Shown: positions 1-5,988, counted from the first letter of the stretch. The stretch: 6,123 nucleotides of DNA from Comamonas sp. lk (GCA_945875225.1 CAMCJY010000130.1:1-6123); one strand, 5' to 3'. A program made the numbers and translations. The notes: generated by a model from the letters alone, not told the origin.

Positions 1-2
1 TG

Positions 3-530
3 CCAATTTACGGCCTGAGCCTGGGCTTGCCTGCGGGGCAAGCGGCCCTACTGCTTTCCTTGAGCGGTTTGGGTGGCACGCTGTGCGCCATTCCCGCAGG
101 CATGGTGGCCGACCGCTTTGCTTCGCCCGAATTGGGGCGGCGCAGACTGATGGTGCTGCTGGCGGTGCTTCTGTTCTTATCCGGTGCTTTGGTGCTGGCG
201 GTGGAACAGCTCACCACGCTGGTGTGGGCAGTGGCCCTTCTGTGGGGCTCGGCCGGCGGCACGCTCTACACCCTCACCATGTTTGACATCGGCAGCCGGG
301 AAACCGGCATTACCTTGGTGAACAGCACCGCAGTGCTGGTGCTGACCTACACCCTGGGCGCGCTGGTCGCCTCCTCCGCGGCGGGGCTAATGCTGGACTG
401 GTCGCCCGGTACCGGCCTGTCGTTGATGCTGATGACCGTGGCCGGTGGCGGTACGCTTGCGTTTGCGCAAAGTGCGCGGGCATTGGCGCGAGCGCAAAGC
501 GCTCGGTGCGGACCTAAGCGCCTTTCTTAA
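3..530 (+). CDS. MFS transporter, C-terminal part (5' end outside window)
   Basis: The reading frame is open from the left edge to TAA at 528-530, giving about 175 residues, roughly the last half of a 400-residue major facilitator superfamily permease of the inner membrane. Visible are a helix with a glycine-rich SLSGLGG segment, then the loop GMVADRF...GRRR. This resembles the conserved MFS loop (G-x-x-x-D-R-x-G-R-R) between the first two helices of each half, here probably helices 8 and 9. Four or so further hydrophobic helices follow (VLLAVLLFLSGALVLAV, LTTLVWAVALLWGSAGG, STAVLVLTYTLGALVASSAAG, LSLMLMTVAGGGTLAFA). The style recalls the YcaD-like branch, but the substrate cannot be told. 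A TTG at 27 lies inside the frame and is not taken as the start, because the frame continues upstream with MFS-like sequence. The tail is short, basic and contains AQSAR twice. It converges on the PepSY-like gene, and the two stop codons overlap. Confidence 0.85.
   Translation, partial: PIYGLSLGLPAGQAALLLSLSGLGGTLCAIPAGMVADRFASPELGRRRLMVLLAVLLFLSGALVLAVEQLTTLVWAVALLWGSAGGTLYTLTMFDIGSRETGITLVNSTAVLVLTYTLGALVASSAAGLMLDWSPGTGLSLMLMTVAGGGTLAFAQSARALARAQSARCGPKRLS
489..505. repeat. Perfect 7-bp inverted repeat near the MFS 3' end
   Basis: CGAGCGC, a 3-base AAA loop, then GCGCTCG forms a strong short hairpin 22 bases before the shared stop codons. On the plus strand only a weak pyrimidine run (CTTTCTT, 521-527) follows after 15 bases, and no T-run follows on the minus strand, so it is a poor match to an intrinsic terminator. 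It also lies inside the MFS coding sequence, where it encodes part of the second AQSAR copy, and may be a by-product of that repeat. A role in separating convergent transcripts is possible but weakly supported. Confidence 0.3.
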
Positions 531-805
531 CGCAAACGGCTACCCACGATGCCCAGCGTCAGCGGGTGAAAAAAGAACTCGCCGTCCTCGCCTTTTTCAT
601 TGGTGCCCACCACCACATAGCAACCGGCCATATCGCCAATGCGGCGCACTTTGTAGCCCTTGGTTTCCAGCAATTTGGACAGCTTGTCAGAAGCCGTCCA
701 ACCCGCTTTCGGGCCGGAGTTGCACTTGGGCGGTGACTGGGCAAAAGCCAGGGTGCTGAGCAGGCAGGAAATGCCAATGAAAAAAAGGCGACACTGTTTA
801 CGCAT
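527..805 (-). CDS. Small secreted PepSY-like protein (92 aa)
   Basis: This encodes a predicted periplasmic protein. Residues 1-22 form a signal peptide: basic MRKQ, a hydrophobic core LFFIGISCLLSTLAFA, and a probable cleavage site AFA|QS. The mature part is about 70 residues: a Cys at 28, a helix-like stretch TASDKLSKLLETKGY, then strand-like YKVRRIGDMAGCYVVVGTN and a C-terminal GEFFFHPLTLGIV. This order fits the small PepSY_2-type proteins common in Burkholderiales, in which a helix is followed by a sheet, the middle carries G-C-Y-x-V-x-G-T-N and the end carries F-x-x-P-x-x-G. Cys28 and Cys62 could form a disulfide after export. PepSY domains are proposed to inhibit proteases or bind ligands, but no exact role can be assigned. 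The ATG at 805 has an AGGA four bases upstream that overlaps the stop of the preceding small ORF, suggesting coupled translation as the last gene of the operon. Confidence 0.8.
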   Translation of the reverse strand: MRKQCRLFFIGISCLLSTLAFAQSPPKCNSGPKAGWTASDKLSKLLETKGYKVRRIGDMAGCYVVVGTNEKGEDGEFFFHPLTLGIVGSRLR

Positions 806-809
806 GGCG

Positions 810-814
810 TCCTA
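810..814 (-). promoter_or_regulatory. Ribosome binding site overlapping an upstream stop codon
   Basis: On the minus strand the sequence reads TAGGA-CGCC-ATG. The TAG stop of the 62-residue ORF is itself part of the AGGA Shine-Dalgarno core of the PepSY-like gene. This arrangement is typical of translationally coupled genes and supports both the chosen start at 805 and the reality of the upstream ORF. Confidence 0.5.
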
Positions 815-1000
815 GAAATTAAAAGCGACACGCCATTGTGCACCGGAGCGCATCACCCACCGATAACAGCCCTTTTGCTTGCAGTGACCCCCCAGGATAG
901 AGCCGGCGGGCCGCCCACAGACCAGTACGCCATTACGCGGCCGCCTCTGGCGCAGCCTGGCCTTTTGCAGGATGGCGATAGGCGCGTCGACTTCAGCCAT
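812..1000 (-). CDS. Unrecognised 62-aa basic Cys-containing protein
   Basis: I do not recognise this family. The ORF fills the gap between the second LysE-type gene and the PepSY-like gene almost exactly. Its ATG lies inside the end of the exporter gene (ATGGCTGA, 8-base overlap), and its TAG stop is 6 bases before the next ATG. The protein is soluble-looking, with no signal peptide or membrane segment. It opens with a short helix-like part (APIAILQKARLRQ), then a strongly basic RQRRPRNG, then a Gly/Cys-rich centre with Cys28, His39, Cys40 and Cys45 (VCGRPAGS, GGHCKQKGCYRW), and ends in an aromatic, strand-like QWRVAFNF. Codon use is ordinary for the neighbourhood, with many G/C third positions. 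The Cys/His set could bind a metal or be redox-active, but this is only inference. No Shine-Dalgarno is seen, so translation would depend on ribosomes finishing the exporter gene. It may instead be a chance ORF. Confidence 0.55.
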   Translation of the reverse strand: MAEVDAPIAILQKARLRQRRPRNGVLVCGRPAGSILGGHCKQKGCYRWVMRSGAQWRVAFNF

Positions 1001-1664
1001 TCAGCATCGGGTAGAGCGATAGCAGCAAGGCAGCGGCCATGCTGCAGTTGAACACCCGCATACGGAACGGGTCTTGCAAATAGCTGCGTAGCGCGCTGCC
1101 AAAACCTACCCATACGGACGAGCAGGGAAAGCCCAGCGCCACATACATCAGCCCCAGCGGCGCAATCTGCAGCAAACCGGCGCCCGGCGGCACGTAAGCA
1201 CTCATGATGGTGACCGCCATCACCCAGGCTTTGGGGTTAACCCACTGAAATAAGACCGCGCCCCAAAAACCTAAGGGTTTGGCCTCGTCTTGGGCACCGG
1301 GCGCTGGCCTTGCTTGCGAGGTTTGCGGCGTCTGGACGCTATGCAATCCATCGTCCAGAGCAGCAGGGGCCGAAACATGGGGCCGCGCGCTGGCCAAACT
1401 CCAGGCCATCCAGACCATGTAGGCAGCGCCCGCAAAGCGCACCAGGTTATAAAAAGTGGGGAACTGCACCAACACCGCATGCAGGCCCAGGCCCACGGCG
1501 ATGAGCATGAAGCCAAAGCCCAGTTGCACACCCATCAGGTGCGCCAGCGTACGCCGGTAGCCAAAATGCACGCCCGAAGCCATGAGCATGGTGTTATTCG
1601 GGCCGGGGGTGATGGAGCTGACCAGCATAAACAAGGCCGCGCCCCACCATTGCTCTGGCGTCAA
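993..1664 (-). CDS. LysE/RhtB-family exporter with a long central loop (TTG start)
   Basis: This is a 223-residue inner-membrane protein of the LysE/RhtB family, proton-driven exporters of amino acids and similar metabolites. The N-terminal helix contains the family hallmark T-P-G-P-N-N at residues 19-24. Helices follow at about 41-63 and 71-92, then F-Q-W-V-N-P-K-A-W at 139-147, then hydrophobic segments near 145-160, 164-186 and 206-221. A Pro/Ala/Gln-rich stretch at about 95-128 makes the central cytoplasmic loop some 25-30 residues longer than usual (compare the 207-residue sister gene). The start is TTG at 1664, chosen because it puts TPGPN at the same place as in the sister protein, overlaps the EamA stop (TTGA) and has a good GGGAGAAGG ribosome site upstream. 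The first ATG, at codon 13, would remove half the first helix. The substrate is unknown; the TPGPNN and QWVNPKAW forms are typical of the RhtB-like branch. Confidence 0.9.
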   Translation of the reverse strand: MTPEQWWGAALFMLVSSITPGPNNTMLMASGVHFGYRRTLAHLMGVQLGFGFMLIAVGLGLHAVLVQFPTFYNLVRFAGAAYMVWMAWSLASARPHVSAPAALDDGLHSVQTPQTSQARPAPGAQDEAKPLGFWGAVLFQWVNPKAWVMAVTIMSAYVPPGAGLLQIAPLGLMYVALGFPCSSVWVGFGSALRSYLQDPFRMRVFNCSMAAALLLSLYPMLNG

Positions 1665-2647
1665 TCCGCCTTCTCCCGATCAGCGTTTACTTTTGCTTCT
1701 GCAATTGCCTCTGCGCCTGTGGGCACAGCAGGCACGGCCAGCATAGAAAAACGCTTACCCGCAAATACCACCGCCACCACGGCCAACGCAAAGCCCAGTG
1801 TCATCACCTCTAGCGACTCGCCCAGCAAAGGAACGGCCGCCAAAATCGAGAAAAACGGTTGCAGCAATTGCAATTGGCTGACGCGCAAAGCGCCGCCCAT
1901 GGCCAAGCCACGGTACCAAGCAAAAAAGCCTGCCCACATCGAAAACACACCCACATAGCCCAGCGCCAACCAGGATGTGGTGTGGATGGCCTGCTGCGGC
2001 CAGTTCCATAAAGCACCAGGCACGGTCAAGGGCAAGGCCATGACGCAGACCCAGCAAATCACCCGCTCTGCGCCCAGCGAGGGCGTCACTTGTGCGCCAT
2101 ACACATAACCCACAGCCGCCGAAAGAATTGCGCCCAGCAGCAACAAGTCGGCCCACTCAGGCACAAAGCCCAAACCTTGCTGGTAGGCGCGTAGCAATGA
2201 AAAAACCAGTACCAGCAAGGCGCCCAACACCGCACACACCCAAAACGCCAGGCGCGCGCGCAAGTGCAGTACCCAGGCTGACAAAGCGGCCGTGGCCAAG
2301 GGCAGTAGCGCAGTAAACACCGCCGCATGGCCAGAGGTGACATGGCGCAGAGCAAAGCCCAGCAGCAGCGGGAAACCAATCACATTACCCAGCAGCGCAA
2401 AAAACAAAGGCTTGCGCTGTGCCTTCGTAGGCCAGGGCGAGCGTGTAAAGAGCAAAAACACTACCGACAAAGCCCCGGCCAGCGCGGCGCGCCCAAAGGT
2501 AATAAACCAGGCCGAGAGTTGCGGGTCATCGGTGGTGCCGGTGGCCAGACGCGTCATGGGCAGCGTGACGGCAAACACCACAACGGCCAAGAGGCCCAAC
2601 CACATGCCCAGGGTTTGCTCGCGCTGGCTCAAGCGCCTAGCATCCAT
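1661..2647 (-). CDS. EamA-family (DMT superfamily) transporter
   Basis: This is a 328-residue inner-membrane permease of the drug/metabolite transporter superfamily, with two EamA repeats and about ten helices (near 15-34, 46-67, 79-100, 105-125, 132-152, 166-185, 194-213, 225-246, 258-275 and 280-297). Repeat 1 contains the family-like TLPMTRLA in helix 1 and GHAAVFTALLPLATA in helix 4. Repeat 2 contains LLQPFFSILAAVPLLGESL at 261-279, the typical penultimate-helix signature ending in L-G-E. The family exports amino acids, purines or other small metabolites; the substrate is not readable here. The C-terminal tail (about 300-328) is hydrophilic and Ala/Glu/Lys-rich, longer than in many members. 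The ATG at 2647 overlaps the preceding LysE gene by 19 bases. A second ATG at 2605 (codon 15), just before helix 1, would remove the overlap and is a real alternative, since neither has a clear ribosome site. It overlaps the next gene by TTGA. Confidence 0.92.
   Translation of the reverse strand: MDARRLSQREQTLGMWLGLLAVVVFAVTLPMTRLATGTTDDPQLSAWFITFGRAALAGALSVVFLLFTRSPWPTKAQRKPLFFALLGNVIGFPLLLGFALRHVTSGHAAVFTALLPLATAALSAWVLHLRARLAFWVCAVLGALLVLVFSLLRAYQQGLGFVPEWADLLLLGAILSAAVGYVYGAQVTPSLGAERVICWVCVMALPLTVPGALWNWPQQAIHTTSWLALGYVGVFSMWAGFFAWYRGLAMGGALRVSQLQLLQPFFSILAAVPLLGESLEVMTLGFALAVVAVVFAGKRFSMLAVPAVPTGAEAIAEAKVNADREKAD
1669..1677 (-). promoter_or_regulatory. Ribosome binding site for the TTG-started LysE gene
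   Basis: The minus strand reads GGGAGAAGG-CGGA-TTG. GGAG ends 8 bases and AAGG ends 4 bases before the TTG. It lies inside the last codons of the EamA gene and is the best Shine-Dalgarno seen in the operon, which decides for the non-ATG start. Confidence 0.55.
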
Positions 2648-3252
2648 AGGGCCGTCAGCACCAGCAAAGCGGCCATGGCGCGGTTAAACCACTGCAAGCG
2701 CAAACCGGTGGGCATATCGTCGCGCAGCGGGCCGCTCAGCCATTGGCGCGCCATGGAGCCAAGCACGGCGTAAAACAAATTGCTGAAAAATCCAAAAGCC
2801 AGCATCAACGGCAAAGTGATCGCAAAACGCGCCAGCACATCTTCGCGCCCGGCCAGCCAGCCGCCCACCACGGTTAGCGCAAGCATCCAAGCCTTGATGT
2901 TCACAAACTGCAAGAGCACGCCCTGGCGAAAGCCCACGTTCAATGCCGCTGCATCGGCCTGCGCCAGGCTTTTGGTGGTCGCCAGCTTAAAGGCCAGCCA
3001 CAGCAAATAAGCCACGCCCAGGCCTTGAATAGCCAGGCGCAACATAGGCACCGCCAGCACCATCGCCCCCAGTCCGGCAGCGCACAAACTAAACAAAAGC
3101 CCCCATCCGACAGGCACCGCGCAGACAAACTGCATGGCTCGGCGCAGCCCGAAATTGGCGGCCATGGCGGTCGATACCGTGGTATTGGGTCCGGGGGTGA
3201 AGCTGGTGACGGTGGACAAGAGCAGCAAGGCCGTCAATTCGGAAACAGGCAT
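2629..3252 (-). CDS. LysE/RhtB-family amino-acid exporter
   Basis: This is a 207-residue inner-membrane exporter and the first gene of the minus-strand block. T-P-G-P-N is at residues 19-23 in the first helix, followed by hydrophobic segments near 41-63, 65-92, 113-133, 143-166 and 189-205. L-L-Q-F-V-N-I-K-A-W at 113-122 is the second conserved family motif, in which Ile replaces the Pro that is present at this point in the sister gene (FQWVNPKAW). The family uses the proton gradient to export amino acids such as threonine, homoserine, leucine or lysine; which one applies is not visible. The start was set at ATG 3252 because it aligns TPGPN exactly with the sister gene. A GTG three codons upstream (3261) is possible. 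No strong ribosome site precedes either. Its end overlaps the EamA gene by 19 bases. The two LysE proteins are clearly diverged, so this is not a recent tandem duplication. Confidence 0.9.
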   Translation of the reverse strand: MPVSELTALLLLSTVTSFTPGPNTTVSTAMAANFGLRRAMQFVCAVPVGWGLLFSLCAAGLGAMVLAVPMLRLAIQGLGVAYLLWLAFKLATTKSLAQADAAALNVGFRQGVLLQFVNIKAWMLALTVVGGWLAGREDVLARFAITLPLMLAFGFFSNLFYAVLGSMARQWLSGPLRDDMPTGLRLQWFNRAMAALLVLTALWMLGA

Positions 3253-3276
3253 GGCATGCACTGTAAGGCCATCGCA

Positions 3277-3311
3277 GTCCTAGTGCAGCACCCGGCCTGA
3301 CAAAAATTTTT
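3277..3311 (-). promoter_or_regulatory. Weak candidate promoter region of the exporter operon
   Basis: The divergent gap between the exporter block and betC contains one AT-rich island, a perfect AAAAATTTTT palindrome at 3302-3311. On the minus strand TTGTCA (3298-3303) matches a -35 box at five of six bases, with TAGGAC 15 bases further on (3277-3282) as a poor -10 box. The spacing is short. The AT palindrome could instead be an UP-like element or a regulator site. The rest of the gap (3262-3406) shows no gene, no clear betC promoter and no BetI-like operator that I can name. Confidence 0.2.
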
Positions 3312-3406
3312 ACGCCTGCGCCCCGCCCCAAGCGACCATCGACGACTTCAATCATGGGATCGCAGCGGGCCAATATCGGCGGCGTAAGCCAAACGCTACT
3401 ATCGGC

Positions 3407-4960
3407 ATGTTTCAAAAGAAGCAGCCCAAGCCCATGCGCACCTCGCCCAAGCCTCCCAACATCTTGTTCATCATGGCTGACCAGATGGCCGCGCCCCTGC
3501 TGCCGCTGTACGACCCGGCGTCCATCATCCAGATGCCCCACCTCAGTCGCCTGGCGCGCGAGGGTGTGGTGTTTGACTCGGCCTACTGCAACAGCCCCTT
3601 GTGCGCGCCCTCGCGTTTTAGCCTGGTGACCGGGCAACTGCCCTCGCGCATAGGCGCGTACGACAACGCGGCCGATCTGGCGGCCGACATTCCGACCTAT
3701 GCGCACTACCTGCGCCAACTGGGCTACCGCACCGCCTTGTCGGGCAAGATGCATTTTTGCGGGCCAGACCAGTTGCATGGCTACGAGGAGCGCTTGACCA
3801 GCGACATCTACCCCGCTGATTACGGCTGGACGGTGAACTGGGACCAACTGGAAACACGCCCCAGCTGGTACCACAACATGGCCTCCGTGCTGCAAGCGGG
3901 GGCCAGCGTGCGCAGCAACCAGCTGGACTTTGACGAGGAGGTGGTATTCAAAGCGCGCCAGTACCTCTACGACCATGTGCGCAACACGCCGGCCCAGCCT
4001 TTTTGCCTGACGGTGTCCATGACCCACCCGCACGACCCCTACACCATTCCCGCCGAGTTTTGGGATTTGTACCAGGGCCTGGACATCCCCATGCCGCGCC
4101 ATCCGATAGCGCAAGAGGCGCAGGACGCGCACTCCCAGCGCCTGCTCAAGGTGATGGATTTGTGGGACAAGCCCTTGGCCGCCGAGGCCATTGCCCGCGC
4201 GCGCCGCGCTTACTTCGGCGCATGCAGCTATGTGGACAGCAAAGTGGGCGAGTTACTGAAAGCGCTAAATGCTTGCGGCCTGGGCGAGGACACCATCGTG
4301 GTCTTCTCCGGGGACCATGGCGATATGCTGGGCGAGCGCGGGCTTTGGTACAAGATGCACTGGTTTGAAATGGCCGCCCGCGTGCCCCTCATCATCCACG
4401 CGCCGGCGCGCTTTGCACCACGCAAAGTGGCACACAGTGTGTCCACTATCGACCTGCTGCCGACATTCGTCGCCCTAGCCGGTGGCGCGGTCGATGCGCA
4501 ATTACCATTAGATGGCCACTCACTGATGCCCCATTTGCAAGGCACGGGCGGCCACGATGAAGTCATAGGCGAATACATGGCTGAGGGTAGCAAAACACCG
4601 CTCTTCATGATCCGGCGCGGTCCCTGGAAATTCATCTACAGCCAGGATGACATTTGCCTGCTCTACCACCTACCCGATGACCCGCAGGAGCTGCGCAACT
4701 TGGCTGCAGACGCGGCCCATGCGGACACGCTGCAAGGCTTTATGCAGGAAGTGGCTGCGCGCTGGGACATTCCTGCCTTGCATGCGCAAGTGCTGGCCAG
4801 CCAGCGCAGGCGCCGCCTGGTGGGTAGCGCCTTGGCTAAAGGCAAGCGCACCTTCTGGGATCACCAGCCCTTGGTCGATGCGACGCAGCAATATATGCGC
4901 AATCACATGGACCTAGACGATTTGGAGCGCCGAGCGCGCTACCCGCAGGTGCGTTCTTAA
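3407..4960 (+). CDS. betC: Choline-sulfatase (type I sulfatase, alkaline phosphatase superfamily)
   Basis: This 517-residue enzyme hydrolyses choline-O-sulfate to choline and sulfate in the cytoplasm; no signal peptide is present. N-I-L-F-I-M-A-D-Q at 18-26 supplies the metal-binding Asp25. L-C-A-P-S-R at 65-70 is the sulfatase C-x-P-S-R motif, whose Cys66 should be converted to formylglycine. S-G-K-M-H-F at 112-117 gives Lys114 and His116. G-P-D-Q-L-H-G-Y-E-E-R-L-T and D-I-Y-P-A-D-Y-G-W follow, then D-H-G-D-M-L-G-E-R-G-L-W-Y-K at 303-316 with Asp303, His304 and Lys316. The end (about 455-515), with S-Q-R-R-R, W-D-H-Q-P-L at 484-489 and Y-M-R-N-H-M-D-L-D, is the choline-sulfatase C-terminal domain and is the strongest reason for calling betC rather than a general sulfatase. 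Length matches the roughly 510-residue rhizobial enzyme. ATG 3407 lacks a ribosome site; ATG 3434 (codon 10) fits the usual N-terminus as well. No betA, betB or betI is visible nearby. Confidence 0.93.
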   Translation: MFQKKQPKPMRTSPKPPNILFIMADQMAAPLLPLYDPASIIQMPHLSRLAREGVVFDSAYCNSPLCAPSRFSLVTGQLPSRIGAYDNAADLAADIPTYAHYLRQLGYRTALSGKMHFCGPDQLHGYEERLTSDIYPADYGWTVNWDQLETRPSWYHNMASVLQAGASVRSNQLDFDEEVVFKARQYLYDHVRNTPAQPFCLTVSMTHPHDPYTIPAEFWDLYQGLDIPMPRHPIAQEAQDAHSQRLLKVMDLWDKPLAAEAIARARRAYFGACSYVDSKVGELLKALNACGLGEDTIVVFSGDHGDMLGERGLWYKMHWFEMAARVPLIIHAPARFAPRKVAHSVSTIDLLPTFVALAGGAVDAQLPLDGHSLMPHLQGTGGHDEVIGEYMAEGSKTPLFMIRRGPWKFIYSQDDICLLYHLPDDPQELRNLAADAAHADTLQGFMQEVAARWDIPALHAQVLASQRRRRLVGSALAKGKRTFWDHQPLVDATQQYMRNHMDLDDLERRARYPQVRS

Positions 4961-5988
4961 GCCCGTCCCTGCAAAGCAAAGCAAGCGCTGCGCGCGCCTA
5001 CGCGCAAGCCACGGGCGTTAAGGATGTCCGCGCCGCGCCAGACTTCCAGTGCTGCCACCTGCCCATCATCCATCCAGCCCAACTGCTCCAGCACTGCGAT
5101 GGTGGCCGCGTACAAAGCCGGTTTATTACCGTCACTAATCTTGATGGCAAAGGCCTCACCCCGGCATTTACTGGCCATGACTTGCACGCCGTCCGCGCCT
5201 ATCTTGCAAATCCAGTCGCCGCGCCCGGCGCGCATCCAGGCCAGGTCATTGCGGCCCGTGCCGCTGACCAGGTCTGGGTGCGCCGTCATGGCCTCGCCCA
5301 GCAGCGCAAAGCTGTCACCCAACTCTGCATCTGCTGCGCCCGTGGCCAAGCGCGCATAGCCGTGGGCCAGGCGGGCCAGCGGCATGGCGTAATTGGGCGC
5401 GGAACAGCCATCTATGCCCATGGGCATATCCTCTTCCTGCATGCCTACCGCGCGCGCCACCGCGCTGCGTACCGCGCGCTGCAAAGGGTGCGCAAGCTCG
5501 GTGTAGTTCTGTACCGGCCAGCCCTGCTGCACACACATTGCCACAAAGCCCGCGTGCTTACCGCTGCAATTGTGGTGCCGCTCGTCATAGACCAAACCCT
5601 CGGGCGGCGCTTTGTCCAGCAGGGTGAACAAACCCGGCACATGGCAGCCGCAGCGCAACACGCGGTAGTCCTGCCCGGCCTTGGCCAGGATGGACTCTGC
5701 CGTCTGCACATGCATGGGCTCTCCGTTGTGGCTGGCGCACAGCAAAGCCAACTCCGCCTGGGACAAGCCCAAGTCCTTGGCGGCACCCGATTGCAGCAAA
5801 GGCAAGGCCTGCAAGACCTTGAGCGTGGAGCGGGTAAAGCTCACGAAATGTGGGTCACCCGCATGCGCCAGCACCGCGCCATGCTTATCGACCACCGCTA
5901 TCGCGCCAAAGTGCAAACACTCGCTGTGCCCGCCGCGTGTGAGTTCGACCAAAGGCAGCAGTTCAGCAGGAGACACGGCGCGCACCAT
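4957..5988 (-). CDS. L-asparaginase, Rhizobium etli type (Asparaginase_II family)
   Basis: This is a 343-residue cytoplasmic enzyme that hydrolyses L-asparagine to aspartate and ammonia. It belongs to the Rhizobium etli-type (class 3) asparaginases, unrelated in fold to the E. coli enzymes. All key positions of that class are visible. F-T-R-S-T-L-K gives Ser54 and Lys57. C-A-S-H-N-G-E gives Ser86, 32 residues later as in the R. etli inducible enzyme. H-N-C-S-G-K-H gives Cys141 and Lys144, and G-I-D-G-C-S-A-P-N gives Asp193 and Cys195 (Cys, Lys and Cys being the reported zinc site). C-K-I-G-A-D-G gives Lys262. The frame is open upstream to a GTG at 6096 (379 residues) with an ATG at 6045. I chose ATG 5988 because it puts T-R-G-G at residue 17, near the family's usual place, and the extra residues look unlike the family. 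It converges on betC, with overlapping stop codons. Confidence 0.9.
   Translation of the reverse strand: MVRAVSPAELLPLVELTRGGHSECLHFGAIAVVDKHGAVLAHAGDPHFVSFTRSTLKVLQALPLLQSGAAKDLGLSQAELALLCASHNGEPMHVQTAESILAKAGQDYRVLRCGCHVPGLFTLLDKAPPEGLVYDERHHNCSGKHAGFVAMCVQQGWPVQNYTELAHPLQRAVRSAVARAVGMQEEDMPMGIDGCSAPNYAMPLARLAHGYARLATGAADAELGDSFALLGEAMTAHPDLVSGTGRNDLAWMRAGRGDWICKIGADGVQVMASKCRGEAFAIKISDGNKPALYAATIAVLEQLGWMDDGQVAALEVWRGADILNARGLRVGARSACFALQGRA

Noticed and set aside
1290..1958. A 222-residue plus-strand open frame opposite the second LysE gene and the EamA gene
   Set aside because: It crosses the junction of two real genes on the opposite strand, is low in complexity (Ala, Thr, His, Lys, Gln), and has no domain or ribosome site.
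2327..2773. A 148-residue plus-strand open frame opposite the EamA/LysE junction
   Set aside because: It is very rich in Arg, Gln, Lys and Ala, matches no family and is antisense to two well-supported membrane proteins.
993..3252. The two LysE genes as a recent tandem duplication
   Set aside because: Outside the family motifs the two proteins differ widely, have different central loops and are separated by the EamA gene.
3089..4132. A 347-residue open frame on the minus strand across the N-terminal half of betC, the divergent gap and the start of the first LysE gene
   Set aside because: It lies antisense to strongly supported betC motifs and over a second real gene. Its composition (many His, Arg, Gly, Val and Gln) is that of a reverse-strand shadow in GC-rich DNA, with no recognisable domain.
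4228..4635. A 135-residue minus-strand open frame across the DHGD region of betC
   Set aside because: It is antisense to conserved sulfatase sequence, with no domain or ribosome site.
4983..5010. GC-only inverted repeat (TGCGCG...CGCGCA) near the asparaginase stop as a terminator
   Set aside because: It has no T-run on either side and lies within coding sequence in a region full of GCGC tracts, so it is expected by chance.
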